This document shows positions 8,065 through 16,038 of a stretch of DNA of 64,000 nt, piece after piece. The notes beneath the pieces are model-generated. The model searched no databases and was not told where the DNA came from. It saw only the letters and a list, made by a program, of their open reading frames with translations. Every line of letters starts with the position of its first letter. Within the stretch, counting starts at the first letter, position 1. Position numbers and translations under genes: made by a program. Source of the DNA: Desulfovibrionaceae bacterium (GTDB lineage Bacteria; Desulfobacterota; Desulfovibrionia; Desulfovibrionales; Desulfovibrionaceae); NCBI GenBank assembly GCA_015233395.1, contig JADFXV010000005.1, positions 1 to 64,000 on the forward strand. The letters run 5' to 3'.

Positions 8065-8187
8065 CTGGGAGCATAAAGTTTTTAACTTTATGCTCCCAGC
8101 GGCGGACGCCGCTTGGCCCCGCGACGAGCGGGGCCGTATCAATAAACGGGAGCGGGAAAATGCAAAAATTTTCCGCTCCCGTTAATA
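8065..8187 (+). repeat. S-family four-hairpin element, copy B
   Basis: The best-formed copy. Stem 1 is CTGGGAGCATAAAGTT/AACTTTATGCTCCCAG, stem 2 GCGGC/GCCGC, stem 3 GGCCCCGC/GCGGGGCC, and stem 4 CGGGAGCGG(G)AAAAT/ATTTTCCGCTCCCG with a bulged G. It lies between convergent genes and includes the stop codon of the leftward amidotransferase-like gene, so it could serve as a shared transcript end. Confidence 0.85.
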
Positions 8188-9078
8188 TTTCCTGGCGGCG
8201 TCCACAAAGGCCTTGAACAGCCCGAGCATGTCCGGCCGCGTCTGGGCCATCCCCTCGGGATGCCACTGCACGCCCAGCATGAAGCGGTATTTGGGGTTTT
8301 CCATGGCCTCGACGATCCCGTCCGCGCTTTGCGCGCTGACCACGAAACCCTGGGCCGGGGTTTTCACGGACTGGTGGTGGAAGCTGTTCACGGTGACGGT
8401 TTTCTCCTTGAGCAGGGTCGCGGTCAGGGTGTTGGGGGCGACTTGCACGGTGATCGTGGCCACGTCGCGCTTGGCCTTCTGGGAATGCTTGACCACCGGC
8501 CCGTGCAGGGAGACGTCCTGGTAGAGCGTGCCGCCGAAGGCCACGTTCATGGCCTGGAGCCCCCGGCAGACGCCGAATACGGGCTTGTTCAGCTCTGCGG
8601 CGATCCGGATCGCCTCCAGATCGTAAGTGTCGCGCTCGGCCGAAATGTCTTCGGTCGCGGGCATGGGCTCCTCGTGGTAGAGCAGCGGATTGATGTCCGG
8701 CCCCCCGGCCACGAGCAGCCCGTCGATCAATTCCATGTGCTGGCGGATCACGGCCGCATCGGAAGACAGCGGCAGAATCAGCGGGGTTCCTCCGGCGGCG
8801 ATGACGGCGGCGACGTAGTCCGCGTTCTGGTACTCGCGCTCGGGTCCGGCGTGGCCGCTGGAGACGTCTGGCGGCATAAGCCCGGCGGTGATCCCGATGA
8901 CCGGCCGCTTGACCGCCGCCGGGGCGGGCGCGGCGGGACCGGCCGGACCGGGCGCCTGGCCCAGGACGGCTGCCCCGGGCGCGGCCGCGACCTGGGCCGG
9001 GGACGGGGAGGCCAGGGCCAAGAGCAGGGCCAGGCAGAAAAACACGCTGGCGACGATTCGTTTCACGACAAGCGGCAT
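8182..9078 (-). CDS. Exported class I glutamine amidotransferase-like hydrolase (peptidase C26, PuuD-like)
   Basis: A 298-residue protein with a clear signal peptide (RIVASVFFCLALLLALASPSPA) followed by a C26/gamma-glutamyl-hydrolase domain. The nucleophile Cys is in FGVCRGLQAMN, and the catalytic His-x-Glu is in VQWHPEGM. GGPDINPLLYHEEP matches the PuuD (gamma-glutamyl-GABA hydrolase) branch. Most PuuD proteins are cytoplasmic, so the signal peptide is unusual; it could act on gamma-glutamyl or peptidoglycan-derived compounds in the periplasm. It stands alone on the minus strand. Its stop lies inside repeat element S-B. Confidence 0.85.
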   Translation of the reverse strand: MPLVVKRIVASVFFCLALLLALASPSPAQVAAAPGAAVLGQAPGPAGPAAPAPAAVKRPVIGITAGLMPPDVSSGHAGPEREYQNADYVAAVIAAGGTPLILPLSSDAAVIRQHMELIDGLLVAGGPDINPLLYHEEPMPATEDISAERDTYDLEAIRIAAELNKPVFGVCRGLQAMNVAFGGTLYQDVSLHGPVVKHSQKAKRDVATITVQVAPNTLTATLLKEKTVTVNSFHHQSVKTPAQGFVVSAQSADGIVEAMENPKYRFMLGVQWHPEGMAQTRPDMLGLFKAFVDAARKY

Positions 9079-9145
9079 GGCGGGCTCCCGATGATCTTAA
9101 AGATATTCCTTTTACATGGCAAAATTGAGCCGTTGAATAATTTTT

Positions 9146-9954
9146 TTAGAAATTTTCCAACTCAAACATTCTCGTTGTAATTGTCTCAATTAGCGCATCT
9201 TCCGTACCAAACAGTGAAAAAGAATTTATATTCATTTTATCCAATTTTTTCAAAACTTTTTGTTTTTCAGTGACTGGTATTGTCACCATCTCAACTACAT
9301 CTTTGCCTTGGATATTTTGTTTAAAAAATTCGTCATGAGATCCATACACAACATGCCTATCCTTCGTCTGTAAACATACAGTATATTCACTTTGCTGAAG
9401 ATGATGTCTTTTATGTGTCTTGATATATGGACCAAGCGCGTGTATATGGGGATCACTATCACTCCAAGTTTTGCCACCACCAAGATATTCCATATAACTA
9501 AATATTGATACTTTTTCTGAACAGATATCTCCGTTAAAAGCAAAAAATGACGCGATAAATGGAGATCTCGTCCAATCTAATAGTGGAGATGGAAACCCAT
9601 GATGACGTAAATATGCCATAAATTCGTAGCCAGGCAATTCAGGGAAAGCTCCCCATTTATTATTTGTTACCAATTCATGAAACTCTTTACGCGTTGGAAT
9701 TATTAAATTTGTATCCTGGAATGAATCTATTAATTTCTTAGCAAACCATATTTTCTCATAACAATTTTTCATGGTTATATATTTTTCTTTTCGATCTAAT
9801 GTTGAATCTATCCCCCATAAAGAACACGCTTGTCCTCTATATAAAATATTGGAGAAATGCCCATTTCCCATTTTTCGCTTTTCGGAGACAGTTTCAGATA
9901 ACTTACTCACATAATTTTCATATTCTTCCCAACTTTAAGATGGCTTGTTGTCAT
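9146..9954 (-). pseudogene. FRG-domain protein gene with a probable 5' frameshift
   Basis: The protein has both hallmarks of the FRG domain: LYRGQACSLWGIDSTLDR and HHGFPSPLLDWTRSPFIASF. The gene is strongly AT-rich against GC-rich neighbours, so it was probably acquired. The main frame runs from 9146 to a GTG at 9910, but family-like sequence continues upstream (SWEEYENYV) to a TAA at 9937-9935 with no start. One added base in the A-run near 9934-9936 would join it to an ATG at 9954 and give MTTSHLKSWEEYENYV. It may be a real frameshift, a sequence error, or a gene using the GTG. FRG proteins are often linked to phage defence or toxin functions. It lies 30 bases after hicA on the same strand. 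Confidence 0.65.
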
Positions 9955-9984
9955 CTTGTCATTCAACACGCTAACATTAATCAC

Positions 9985-10164
9985 TTATTTTAGACCAAGT
10001 TGCCGCCGAATCAATTGACAAAGCGAATCTTTTATTTCGGCATGGCGGGGAATAGGCACCGTTCGCCCATTGGCTGGGTTCAAGTAAATATCATGATTGC
10101 CGCCATGGCGCTTGAGAACACAACCCATCGCTTCAAGCACCTGGAGGAAAGCCCGGCGTTTCAC
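9985..10164 (-). CDS. hicA: HicA-type mRNA interferase toxin
   Basis: A 59-residue protein starting with GTG. It reads VKRRAFLQVLEAMGCVLKRH then GGNHDIYLNPANGRTVPIPRH and ends EIKDSLCQLIRRQLGLK. The conserved HGGNHDIY with the catalytic His, and the VPIPRHAEIK segment, identify the HicA double-stranded RNA-binding-fold RNase. The GTG overlaps the TGA of hicB (GTGA), so the pair is translationally coupled. The order antitoxin then toxin is one of the two known for hic loci. HicA cleaves mRNA when not bound by HicB. Confidence 0.88.
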   Translation of the reverse strand: MKRRAFLQVLEAMGCVLKRHGGNHDIYLNPANGRTVPIPRHAEIKDSLCQLIRRQLGLK

Positions 10165-10361
10165 GATGAAAGCCGGATTTCCTTAGTCAACGCAGGAAGC
10201 GGCGCTGGATCCTGATCCTCTATCATCAACAGGTAGACTTCACGGATATTCTCTTCCAGTTCAGCCAGGGTTTCCCCTTGGCTGAACACGCCGGGCACTT
10301 CCCGCAATCGCCCGACATACCATGCGTCATCGAGCCAATATTCCAGCGTGTAGTTGTTCAT
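10161..10361 (-). CDS. hicB: HicB-type antitoxin (short form)
   Basis: A 66-residue protein beginning MNNYTLEYWLDDAWYVGRL. The motif VPGVFSQGETLAELEENIREV is the partly degenerate RNase H-like fold of HicB antitoxins. No C-terminal DNA-binding domain is present, as in the short HicB class, so autoregulation would have to come from elsewhere. GGAGG sits just before the ATG at 10361. It overlaps hicA by four bases. The pair is less AT-rich than the FRG gene but clearly unlike the secD operon beside it. Confidence 0.85.
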   Translation of the reverse strand: MNNYTLEYWLDDAWYVGRLREVPGVFSQGETLAELEENIREVYLLMIEDQDPAPLPALTKEIRLSS

Positions 10362-10540
10362 GGCCCCTCCTCGGCGTTTTGAATGCCCCAAGCCAGCCAG
10401 ACAATACCCGTCGCCCGGGAATTTCACAACGCCCGCTTCAACGGGCAGCCTCATCGCCAACCTGCGGCGAGCATGTATGGTCATCTTTGGGATCAGCCCG
10501 CCACTTCGTCCGCATGGCGATTGAATCAGGAGTGAATGAA

Positions 10541-10605
10541 TAAAGTTTTTGGGAGGCGGGGGTCCGGGGGAGGAACCTTTTTTTCAAAAAAGGTTCCTCC
10601 CCCGG
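10541..10605 (-). repeat. R-family hairpin repeat, copy 3
   Basis: Arms of CCGGGGGAGGAACC and complement around TTTTTTTCAAAAAA, with the tail read on the minus strand (CCCCCGCCTCCCAAAAACTT). It starts about 20 bases after the secD stop in the direction of secD transcription, fitting a terminator or 3' end. The gap 10362-10540 shows no gene. Confidence 0.85.
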
Positions 10606-10625
10606 ATTCTCCACTGCAAAACTCT

Positions 10626-12221
10626 TCAGATATTGAGCGCGGCGCCCGGCTTGCGGCAGGCGAGCCAGGTGTCCATGAGGACTTTGGAGGCGAAGATGGC
10701 GGTGAACATGGAGGCCACGATGCCAAGGATCAGCGTCACGGCGAAGCCCCTGATCGGGCCGGTGCCGAACTGGTAGAGCACGATGGCGGCGATGATGGTG
10801 GTCAGGTTGGCGTCGAGAATGGTCAGGGTGGCCCGGGAATAGCCTTCGTCCATGGCCGCGTGGGGGGTGAGCCCGCGTTTGGTTTCTTCGCGGATGCGCT
10901 CGAAGATGATGACGTTGGCGTCCACGGCCATGCCGATGGTGAGGATGATGCCCGCGATGCCGGGCAGGGTCAGGGTCGCCCCAAACAGGGCCAGGCCGGC
11001 CAGGATGAGCACGATGTTGAGCAGCAGGGCCACGTCGGCGACGACGCCGGCGAAGCCGTAGTACACGGCCATGAACACGATCACGGCCAGGCCGCCGACG
11101 AGCGCCGAGAACACGCCCTTGTCGATGGACTCCTGTCCCAGGGAGGGGCCGACGCTGCGCTGTTCGAGCACGGTCACCGGCGCGGGCAAGGAACCCGCGC
11201 GCAGGACGATGGCCAGGTCGCGCGCCTCGTTGACCGTGAAGTGGCCGGTGATCGAGGCCCGGCCGCCGGCGATCTTGTCCTGGATGACCGGCGCGGAATA
11301 GACCTTGCCGTCGAGCACGATGGCCAGGCGTTTTTTGATGTTCTCGCCGGTTAGGCGCTCAAACAGCTTGGCCCCGCGCGCGTTGAAATTGAGCACGACG
11401 TAGGGCTGGTTGGTGTTGTCGAAACTGGCCCTGGCGTCGGAGATGTACTCGCCGGTCATGACCGCTTCTTTTTTGAGCACGATCGGCTTTTCCAGATAGC
11501 TGCCGTCCGGATTGCGGTAGCGGTAGACGCCGATTTCCCGGCCGGGCGGCGGGGTCTTGACTTTTTCCGGGTTGGACTCGTCGTCCACCAGTTTGAATTC
11601 CAGGTGCGCGGTCTGGCCGATGATCTGGATGGCCCGTTCCGGGTCTTGCAGGCCCGGCAATTGAACCTGGATGCGGCCGTCCGCCTGTTTGCGGATGTCG
11701 GGCTCGGCCACGCCGAACTGGTCGATGCGGTTGCGGATGGTCTTGACCGCCTGGTCGATCGTCAGGTCGGTCATGTATTTTTTGTATTCCGGGGTCATGG
11801 ACATGACGTATTTGAGCTTGCCGTCTTCGGCGGGCTCGGTGCGGTCGATGCGCAGGATCGAATACTTGTCCTTGAGAAAGGCCTCCAGGGCGTCTTTCTT
11901 GTCCGGATTGACGAGCGTGAATTCCAGATGCTTGCCGTCGGCGGACTCGGGCTTGTAGACGCCGATCTTCTCGTCCTGGGCGAAGCTCTTGATGTCCTGG
12001 GCCATCTGGGAAAGCGAGTTGGCCACGGCCTTGTCGATGTCCACGGCCAGGGTCAGGTGGATGCCGCCGCGCAGATCGAGCCCCAGGCTGATCTGGTCGC
12101 CGGGGAGAAATTTCGCCAGATAGCCGCCCTGCACGAACGGCATCGAGGGCAGGACGTAGAGAATCCCGATCAGGGCAACCAAGGACACAAGCACGTAACG
12201 CCAAGTCAATCTGCCGGACAT
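10626..12221 (-). CDS. secD: Protein translocase subunit SecD
   Basis: A 531-residue inner-membrane protein of the SecDF-YajC complex, which uses the proton motive force to aid export. It has the N-terminal helix (YVLVSLVALIGILYVLPSM), the D1 motif GLDLRGGIHLTL, the periplasmic P1 domain, and the D4-D6 region (AGSLPAPVTVLEQRSVGPSLG; TLPGIAGIILTIGMAVDANVIIFERI) with five further helices. It is a stand-alone SecD rather than a SecDF fusion. yajC is upstream, but no secF follows; a hairpin repeat and the hicBA-FRG patch occupy that place. secF must be elsewhere if functional. Confidence 0.96.
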   Translation of the reverse strand: MSGRLTWRYVLVSLVALIGILYVLPSMPFVQGGYLAKFLPGDQISLGLDLRGGIHLTLAVDIDKAVANSLSQMAQDIKSFAQDEKIGVYKPESADGKHLEFTLVNPDKKDALEAFLKDKYSILRIDRTEPAEDGKLKYVMSMTPEYKKYMTDLTIDQAVKTIRNRIDQFGVAEPDIRKQADGRIQVQLPGLQDPERAIQIIGQTAHLEFKLVDDESNPEKVKTPPPGREIGVYRYRNPDGSYLEKPIVLKKEAVMTGEYISDARASFDNTNQPYVVLNFNARGAKLFERLTGENIKKRLAIVLDGKVYSAPVIQDKIAGGRASITGHFTVNEARDLAIVLRAGSLPAPVTVLEQRSVGPSLGQESIDKGVFSALVGGLAVIVFMAVYYGFAGVVADVALLLNIVLILAGLALFGATLTLPGIAGIILTIGMAVDANVIIFERIREETKRGLTPHAAMDEGYSRATLTILDANLTTIIAAIVLYQFGTGPIRGFAVTLILGIVASMFTAIFASKVLMDTWLACRKPGAALNI

Positions 12222-12253
12222 GGGGACTCCAGGGGGGTGGAATGAAGAGGAGA

Positions 12254-12319
12254 CCGGGGGAGAAACCTTTTTTAAAAAAAAGGTTTCTCCCCCGGGCCCC
12301 CGCTTCCAAAAAACTTTTA
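12254..12319 (+). repeat. R-family hairpin repeat, copy 4
   Basis: Arms CCGGGGGAGAAACC and complement around an A/T core, tail GGGCCCCCGCTTCCAAAAAA on the plus strand. It lies between yajC and secD, both on the minus strand, so here the tail points against transcription. This argues that not all copies are simple terminators. Confidence 0.82.
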
Positions 12320-12342
12320 CAGGTGTACGAAAGAAAAGAGGA

Positions 12343-12705
12343 CTATTTCTTTTCTTCCTTGTCCTTGGACTTGGCTTCCTTGGTCACGGGCTCGGACAGG
12401 CCGTTGACGTAATTGCGGTTGACCTTGATCTCGATGCCCTTGGACAGCTCCACGGTCAGCACGTCGCCGTCGGTGTCGAGGATGCGGCCGTACAGCCCGC
12501 CGCCGGTCAGGATGTAGTCGCCCTTTTTGAGCGCGCCGAGCATGGCCTTTTGCTCCTTGGCCTTTTTCTGCTGCGGCCGGATGAGCAAAAAGTAGAAGAT
12601 CACGAACATCAGGATCAGCGGCAAAAAGCTCATCAGGGGGTTGCCCGGCTTGCCGTCGGCCCCCGGGGCGGCGCCCATCGCATGGGCAATGCTGTCAAAG
12701 AACAT
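12343..12705 (-). CDS. yajC: Preprotein translocase accessory subunit YajC
   Basis: A 120-residue protein with one membrane helix (LMSFLPLILMFVIFYFLLIRPQQKK) and the conserved cytoplasmic part MLGALKKGDYILTGGGLYGRI. The start at 12705 gives MFFDSIAHAMGAAPGADG, a normal YajC N-terminus. It is the first gene of the yajC-secD unit and lies downstream of the glutamate synthase operon, separated by about 45 bases, so read-through from that operon is possible. Confidence 0.94.
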   Translation of the reverse strand: MFFDSIAHAMGAAPGADGKPGNPLMSFLPLILMFVIFYFLLIRPQQKKAKEQKAMLGALKKGDYILTGGGLYGRILDTDGDVLTVELSKGIEIKVNRNYVNGLSEPVTKEAKSKDKEEKK

Positions 12706-12750
12706 GTCGTCCTCCGAATCGGTAAAGGGTTGACGCGGTTTGTATCCCGC

Positions 12751-13500
12751 TTACGCGGCCACGTACAGGTTGCCGTAGGGCCGGTGGGAAAACGGTTTGA
12801 CCCGGACAAAGGGCGCGTCCAGGATCGCCTTGGCGTCAAGGCCGAAGGCTTCGGCAAAGGCCGTCACGTGCTTGGACAAAAGCGCCCGGTCTTCGTCGCC
12901 GGCGGCTTCGGTCTTCAGGTGCGGCCCGAGCTGCTCGGCCGGCACGCCGCCGCGCACGTAGATGACGCCGCCGTGCATGCCGGTGCCGAGGCTGCGGCCG
13001 GCGATCGGGGCGCTCGCGTTGCCGGAAAACATGCCCAGCAAAACGATCGCCCCGCCGGCCATATATTCGCCGAGAAAGTCCCCGGCCTTGCCGCCGATGA
13101 CCACCACCGGGACTTTTTCCTTGTAGGCCTTCATGTGGATGCCCACGCGGTAGCCGACGTCGCCGCGCACCATGATGCGGCCGCCTCGCATGGCGTAGCC
13201 GAGCACGTCGCCGGCCAGGCCGTCGACGACGATCTCGCCGTCGTCCATGGTGTTGCCCACGCCGTCCTGGGCGTTGCCGGTCACGAGAATCTTGGGGCCG
13301 CGCATGAACGCGCCCAGATCCTGGCCGGGAACGCCGCGGATGTGAAAGCGCAGGTCGCCGTCGAGGGCGTCGGCGATGTAGCGCTGGCCGCGCACGTTGA
13401 TCAGCTCGAAATCCGTATGCCCTCCGGCCACCGCTTCGCGGATGCGCTCGTTGAGCTGACGATAGTAGACGCCGCCCGCGTCCAAAGTCAATTTTTCCAT
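12751..13500 (-). CDS. Glutamate synthase GXGXG (GltB C-terminal) domain protein
   Basis: A 249-residue right-handed beta-helix protein, equal to the third domain of large glutamate synthase subunits. Repeated turns such as GDVLGYAMRGGRIMVRGDVG and AGDFLGEYMAGGAIVLLGM mark the fold. In split, archaeal-type glutamate synthases this domain is a separate subunit, as here. It is the last gene of the five-gene operon running from 18108 and begins four bases after the amidotransferase stop. It should form a complex with the FMN and amidotransferase subunits. Confidence 0.9.
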   Translation of the reverse strand: MEKLTLDAGGVYYRQLNERIREAVAGGHTDFELINVRGQRYIADALDGDLRFHIRGVPGQDLGAFMRGPKILVTGNAQDGVGNTMDDGEIVVDGLAGDVLGYAMRGGRIMVRGDVGYRVGIHMKAYKEKVPVVVIGGKAGDFLGEYMAGGAIVLLGMFSGNASAPIAGRSLGTGMHGGVIYVRGGVPAEQLGPHLKTEAAGDEDRALLSKHVTAFAEAFGLDAKAILDAPFVRVKPFSHRPYGNLYVAA

Positions 13501-13504
13501 GATC

Positions 13505-14599
13505 CTAGGCCTCCAGTTCCACGATCACCGGCTCGCCGGCCTTGGGCATCCACACCTTGTCGAGCTCGGGGCAAACGTCGCGCACGGCGCTCTCTTCGCT
13601 CGACATGAACACCCGGTCGCCGCTCTCGGCGACCAAGAGAGGCCGCAGTTTGATGCGGTCGTTGAGTCCCATCAGGCTTTTGCCGTCGCCGACCAGGATG
13701 GCGAAGGGGCCGTTGAGCATTGCCGGTCCATAGACCATGCGCAGGGCGGTGAAAGTCTTTTTGTCCTCTTCGCTCATGCGCTCGATCTCGTCCCAGAACG
13801 GCGGGGCGAACACCCAGGAGGCCATGCGCCGGGACAGGCCGTGCTTGCGGATGAGCAGGTCGAGCAGGTAGGCGACCACCTCGGTGTCGGTCATCAGCGT
13901 GCATTCGTAGTCGTGCATGCACAGATAGCGGCGGTTGATGCCGTACGAGGAGATCTCGCCGTTGTGCACGATCGACCAGTTGAGCAGGGTGAACGGGTGC
14001 GCCCCGCCCCACCAGCCCGGGGTGTTGGTCGGAAAACGGTTGTGCCCGGTCCAGATGTAGGCGCAGTATTCGTCGAGCCGGAAAAACTCGGCGATGTCCT
14101 CGGGAAAGCCCACGCCCTTGAAGGCGCCCATGTTCTTGCCGCTGGAAAAGACGTAGGCCCCGCCGGAAGTCTTGTTGATGTCCATGAGCGTGGCCACGAC
14201 GTAGTCCTCTTCGCCCAGGCTCTTCCAGCGCGGCCGGGTCTCCTTGACCGAAAGGAAATAGCGCCACATCAGCGGCGGATTTTTGATGGCCAGCGTCTTG
14301 CGCGTGGGCATGGGCTGGGATTCGTGGACCTCGAAGTGGGCCTTGATCATCTCCTCGGCCCGGTCCAGCGCCGACTGGGAGCTGCTCATGACGTGGAAGG
14401 CGTACAGATCGGCCAGTTCGGGATAGATGCCGTAGGCCGCGAAACCGCCGCCCAGGCCGTTGCCCCGGTCGTGCATGCAGGTCATGGCCGCGATCGGCAT
14501 GTCGCCCTTGATCAGGCCGCGCTTCTTGTCGATGACCCCGAAGATGCCGCAGCCGGAAATGTCCTTCTCGTAATCGTAATACCGCAAAGGCGCTTTCAT
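13505..14599 (-). CDS. Glutamate synthase glutaminase (class II amidotransferase) subunit
   Basis: A 364-residue Ntn-type glutaminase that frees ammonia from glutamine for glutamate synthesis. The nucleophile is Cys17 in DISGCGIFGVID, so a 16-residue propeptide must be removed to expose it. Other expected parts are TGHNRFPTNTPG and WSIVHNGEISSYGINRRYL, forming the glutamine site. It corresponds to the first domain of bacterial GltB, here as a separate subunit. The gene is followed within four bases by the GXGXG subunit and preceded by an FAD oxidoreductase gene 63 bases upstream. Confidence 0.9.
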   Translation of the reverse strand: MKAPLRYYDYEKDISGCGIFGVIDKKRGLIKGDMPIAAMTCMHDRGNGLGGGFAAYGIYPELADLYAFHVMSSSQSALDRAEEMIKAHFEVHESQPMPTRKTLAIKNPPLMWRYFLSVKETRPRWKSLGEEDYVVATLMDINKTSGGAYVFSSGKNMGAFKGVGFPEDIAEFFRLDEYCAYIWTGHNRFPTNTPGWWGGAHPFTLLNWSIVHNGEISSYGINRRYLCMHDYECTLMTDTEVVAYLLDLLIRKHGLSRRMASWVFAPPFWDEIERMSEEDKKTFTALRMVYGPAMLNGPFAILVGDGKSLMGLNDRIKLRPLLVAESGDRVFMSSEESAVRDVCPELDKVWMPKAGEPVIVELEA

Positions 14600-14662
14600 T
14601 GTATTGTCGTCTCCGCTTGGCCGGTTTGTGCTGGTCTTGCCCGAAAACGGGAGGCCGGATCG

Positions 14663-15949
14663 TTACACGGTTTCCTTGGCTCCGACCGGATTCCAGTTGG
14701 CGTCGAAAAAGTTCTCGGGCCACATCAAAATGGACGGCGCGCCGTCGATGAGCTTTTGCTTGGCCTCCGCATCGAGCGGAAACTTGAAGCGGATGAACCC
14801 GGTGTACAGCCCGGCGCCGTCGATGTCGCCGAGCAGCACGCAGCCGACCAGCCGGTCGTCCTGAAAGACCAGCTTGCGGTAGGTTCCGGCCTCGGCGTTG
14901 ACGATGTCGCACACCTCAAAGCGCGGGTCGTCCGCCGGGGGGTTGACCAGTCCCACGGAAGTGGTGGCCAGGCCGTAGAAGCTGATCGCGTTCATGGCCA
15001 GGCCGCCCCGGTAGGAGGCTGCGTCCCCGGCCATGTTCTTGCCTGCGTAATAGCCCTGGTTGTAGGCGTTGGGCCAGATGGGCACGACCCGGGCGCCTTC
15101 GGTCAGCATGTCCGGGGCCTGGGCCACGTCGCCGGCGGCGTAGACGCCCGCCTCGCTCGCGGCCAGATGCTCGTCCACCAGGATGCCCCGGTCGACCGTG
15201 ACGCCCGCGTCCTTGGCGAGCGCGCACGCCGGAACCACGCCGATGGCCACGACCACGATGTCGGCTTCCAGAAACGTCCCGTCGGACAGGAGCACGCCCT
15301 TGATTTTGCCGTTCTCGCGGCGGATTTCCTTGGCCGAGACGTTGCAGAAGACCTTGAGCCCGATCTTGCCCAGCCGCTCGGAGACGATCGCCCCGGCCTT
15401 GTCGTCGAAGGCCGCCGACAAGACGCGCGGGGCCAGTTCCACGATGGATACGGCCACGCCCCGGTCGAACAGGCTTTCCGCGGCTTTCAGGCCGATCAGC
15501 CCGCCGCCGACGACCACGGCCTTTTTGACCTCGGCCGCCGCCTCGGCCAGCGCCTCGGCATGGGCGAAGGTGGTGAAGGAGTAAACGCCCTCGCCTTCCA
15601 GGCCCGCCATCGGAGGCCGAAACGGCACGCCGCCGGTGGCGATGAGCAGTCGGTCGTAAGGCAGGATCTCGCCCGCCCCGGTGGTCGCGGTCCTGGCCTT
15701 GACGTCGATCGCGGCGACCTTGGCGTTCAGCTTGAGCTCCACCTTGTTGGCGGCGTAAAAGGCTTCGTCTCGCAGGGCCAGGCGGTCCTTGCCGATCTTG
15801 CCGGCCAAAAGATAGGAAATCAGCGGGCGGCCGTAGGTCGGGACCGGCTCGTCGCTTACGACCGTGATGGCGCCGTCCTGGTCCGTGAGCCGGATGCCCT
15901 CGATGGCGCCGAGCGAGGCCACGCCGTTGCCGATAATCAGGTATTTCAT
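14663..15949 (-). CDS. FAD/NAD(P)-dependent oxidoreductase of the glutamate synthase operon
   Basis: A 428-residue pyridine nucleotide-disulfide family flavoprotein. It has an N-terminal FAD-binding motif (IIGNGVASLGAIEGIR), a central NAD(P) fold (KKAVVVGGGLIGLKAAESL) and the second FAD motif (GVYAAGDVAQ). It resembles NADH-dependent ferredoxin or rubredoxin reductase-like proteins. Set in this operon beside a ferredoxin and the split glutamate synthase, it probably moves electrons between NAD(P)H and the Fe-S subunits. The exact donor is not decided by sequence. Confidence 0.87.
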   Translation of the reverse strand: MKYLIIGNGVASLGAIEGIRLTDQDGAITVVSDEPVPTYGRPLISYLLAGKIGKDRLALRDEAFYAANKVELKLNAKVAAIDVKARTATTGAGEILPYDRLLIATGGVPFRPPMAGLEGEGVYSFTTFAHAEALAEAAAEVKKAVVVGGGLIGLKAAESLFDRGVAVSIVELAPRVLSAAFDDKAGAIVSERLGKIGLKVFCNVSAKEIRRENGKIKGVLLSDGTFLEADIVVVAIGVVPACALAKDAGVTVDRGILVDEHLAASEAGVYAAGDVAQAPDMLTEGARVVPIWPNAYNQGYYAGKNMAGDAASYRGGLAMNAISFYGLATTSVGLVNPPADDPRFEVCDIVNAEAGTYRKLVFQDDRLVGCVLLGDIDGAGLYTGFIRFKFPLDAEAKQKLIDGAPSILMWPENFFDANWNPVGAKETV

Positions 15950-16038
15950 TGGGACTTCCCCGTTGCCTTGGTGTCTGTTGTCGCCGTTTGGCGCCTATCG
16001 CCGTCCGGTTCGCGCCGCCTTGCCGTCCGCCCGGGGCG

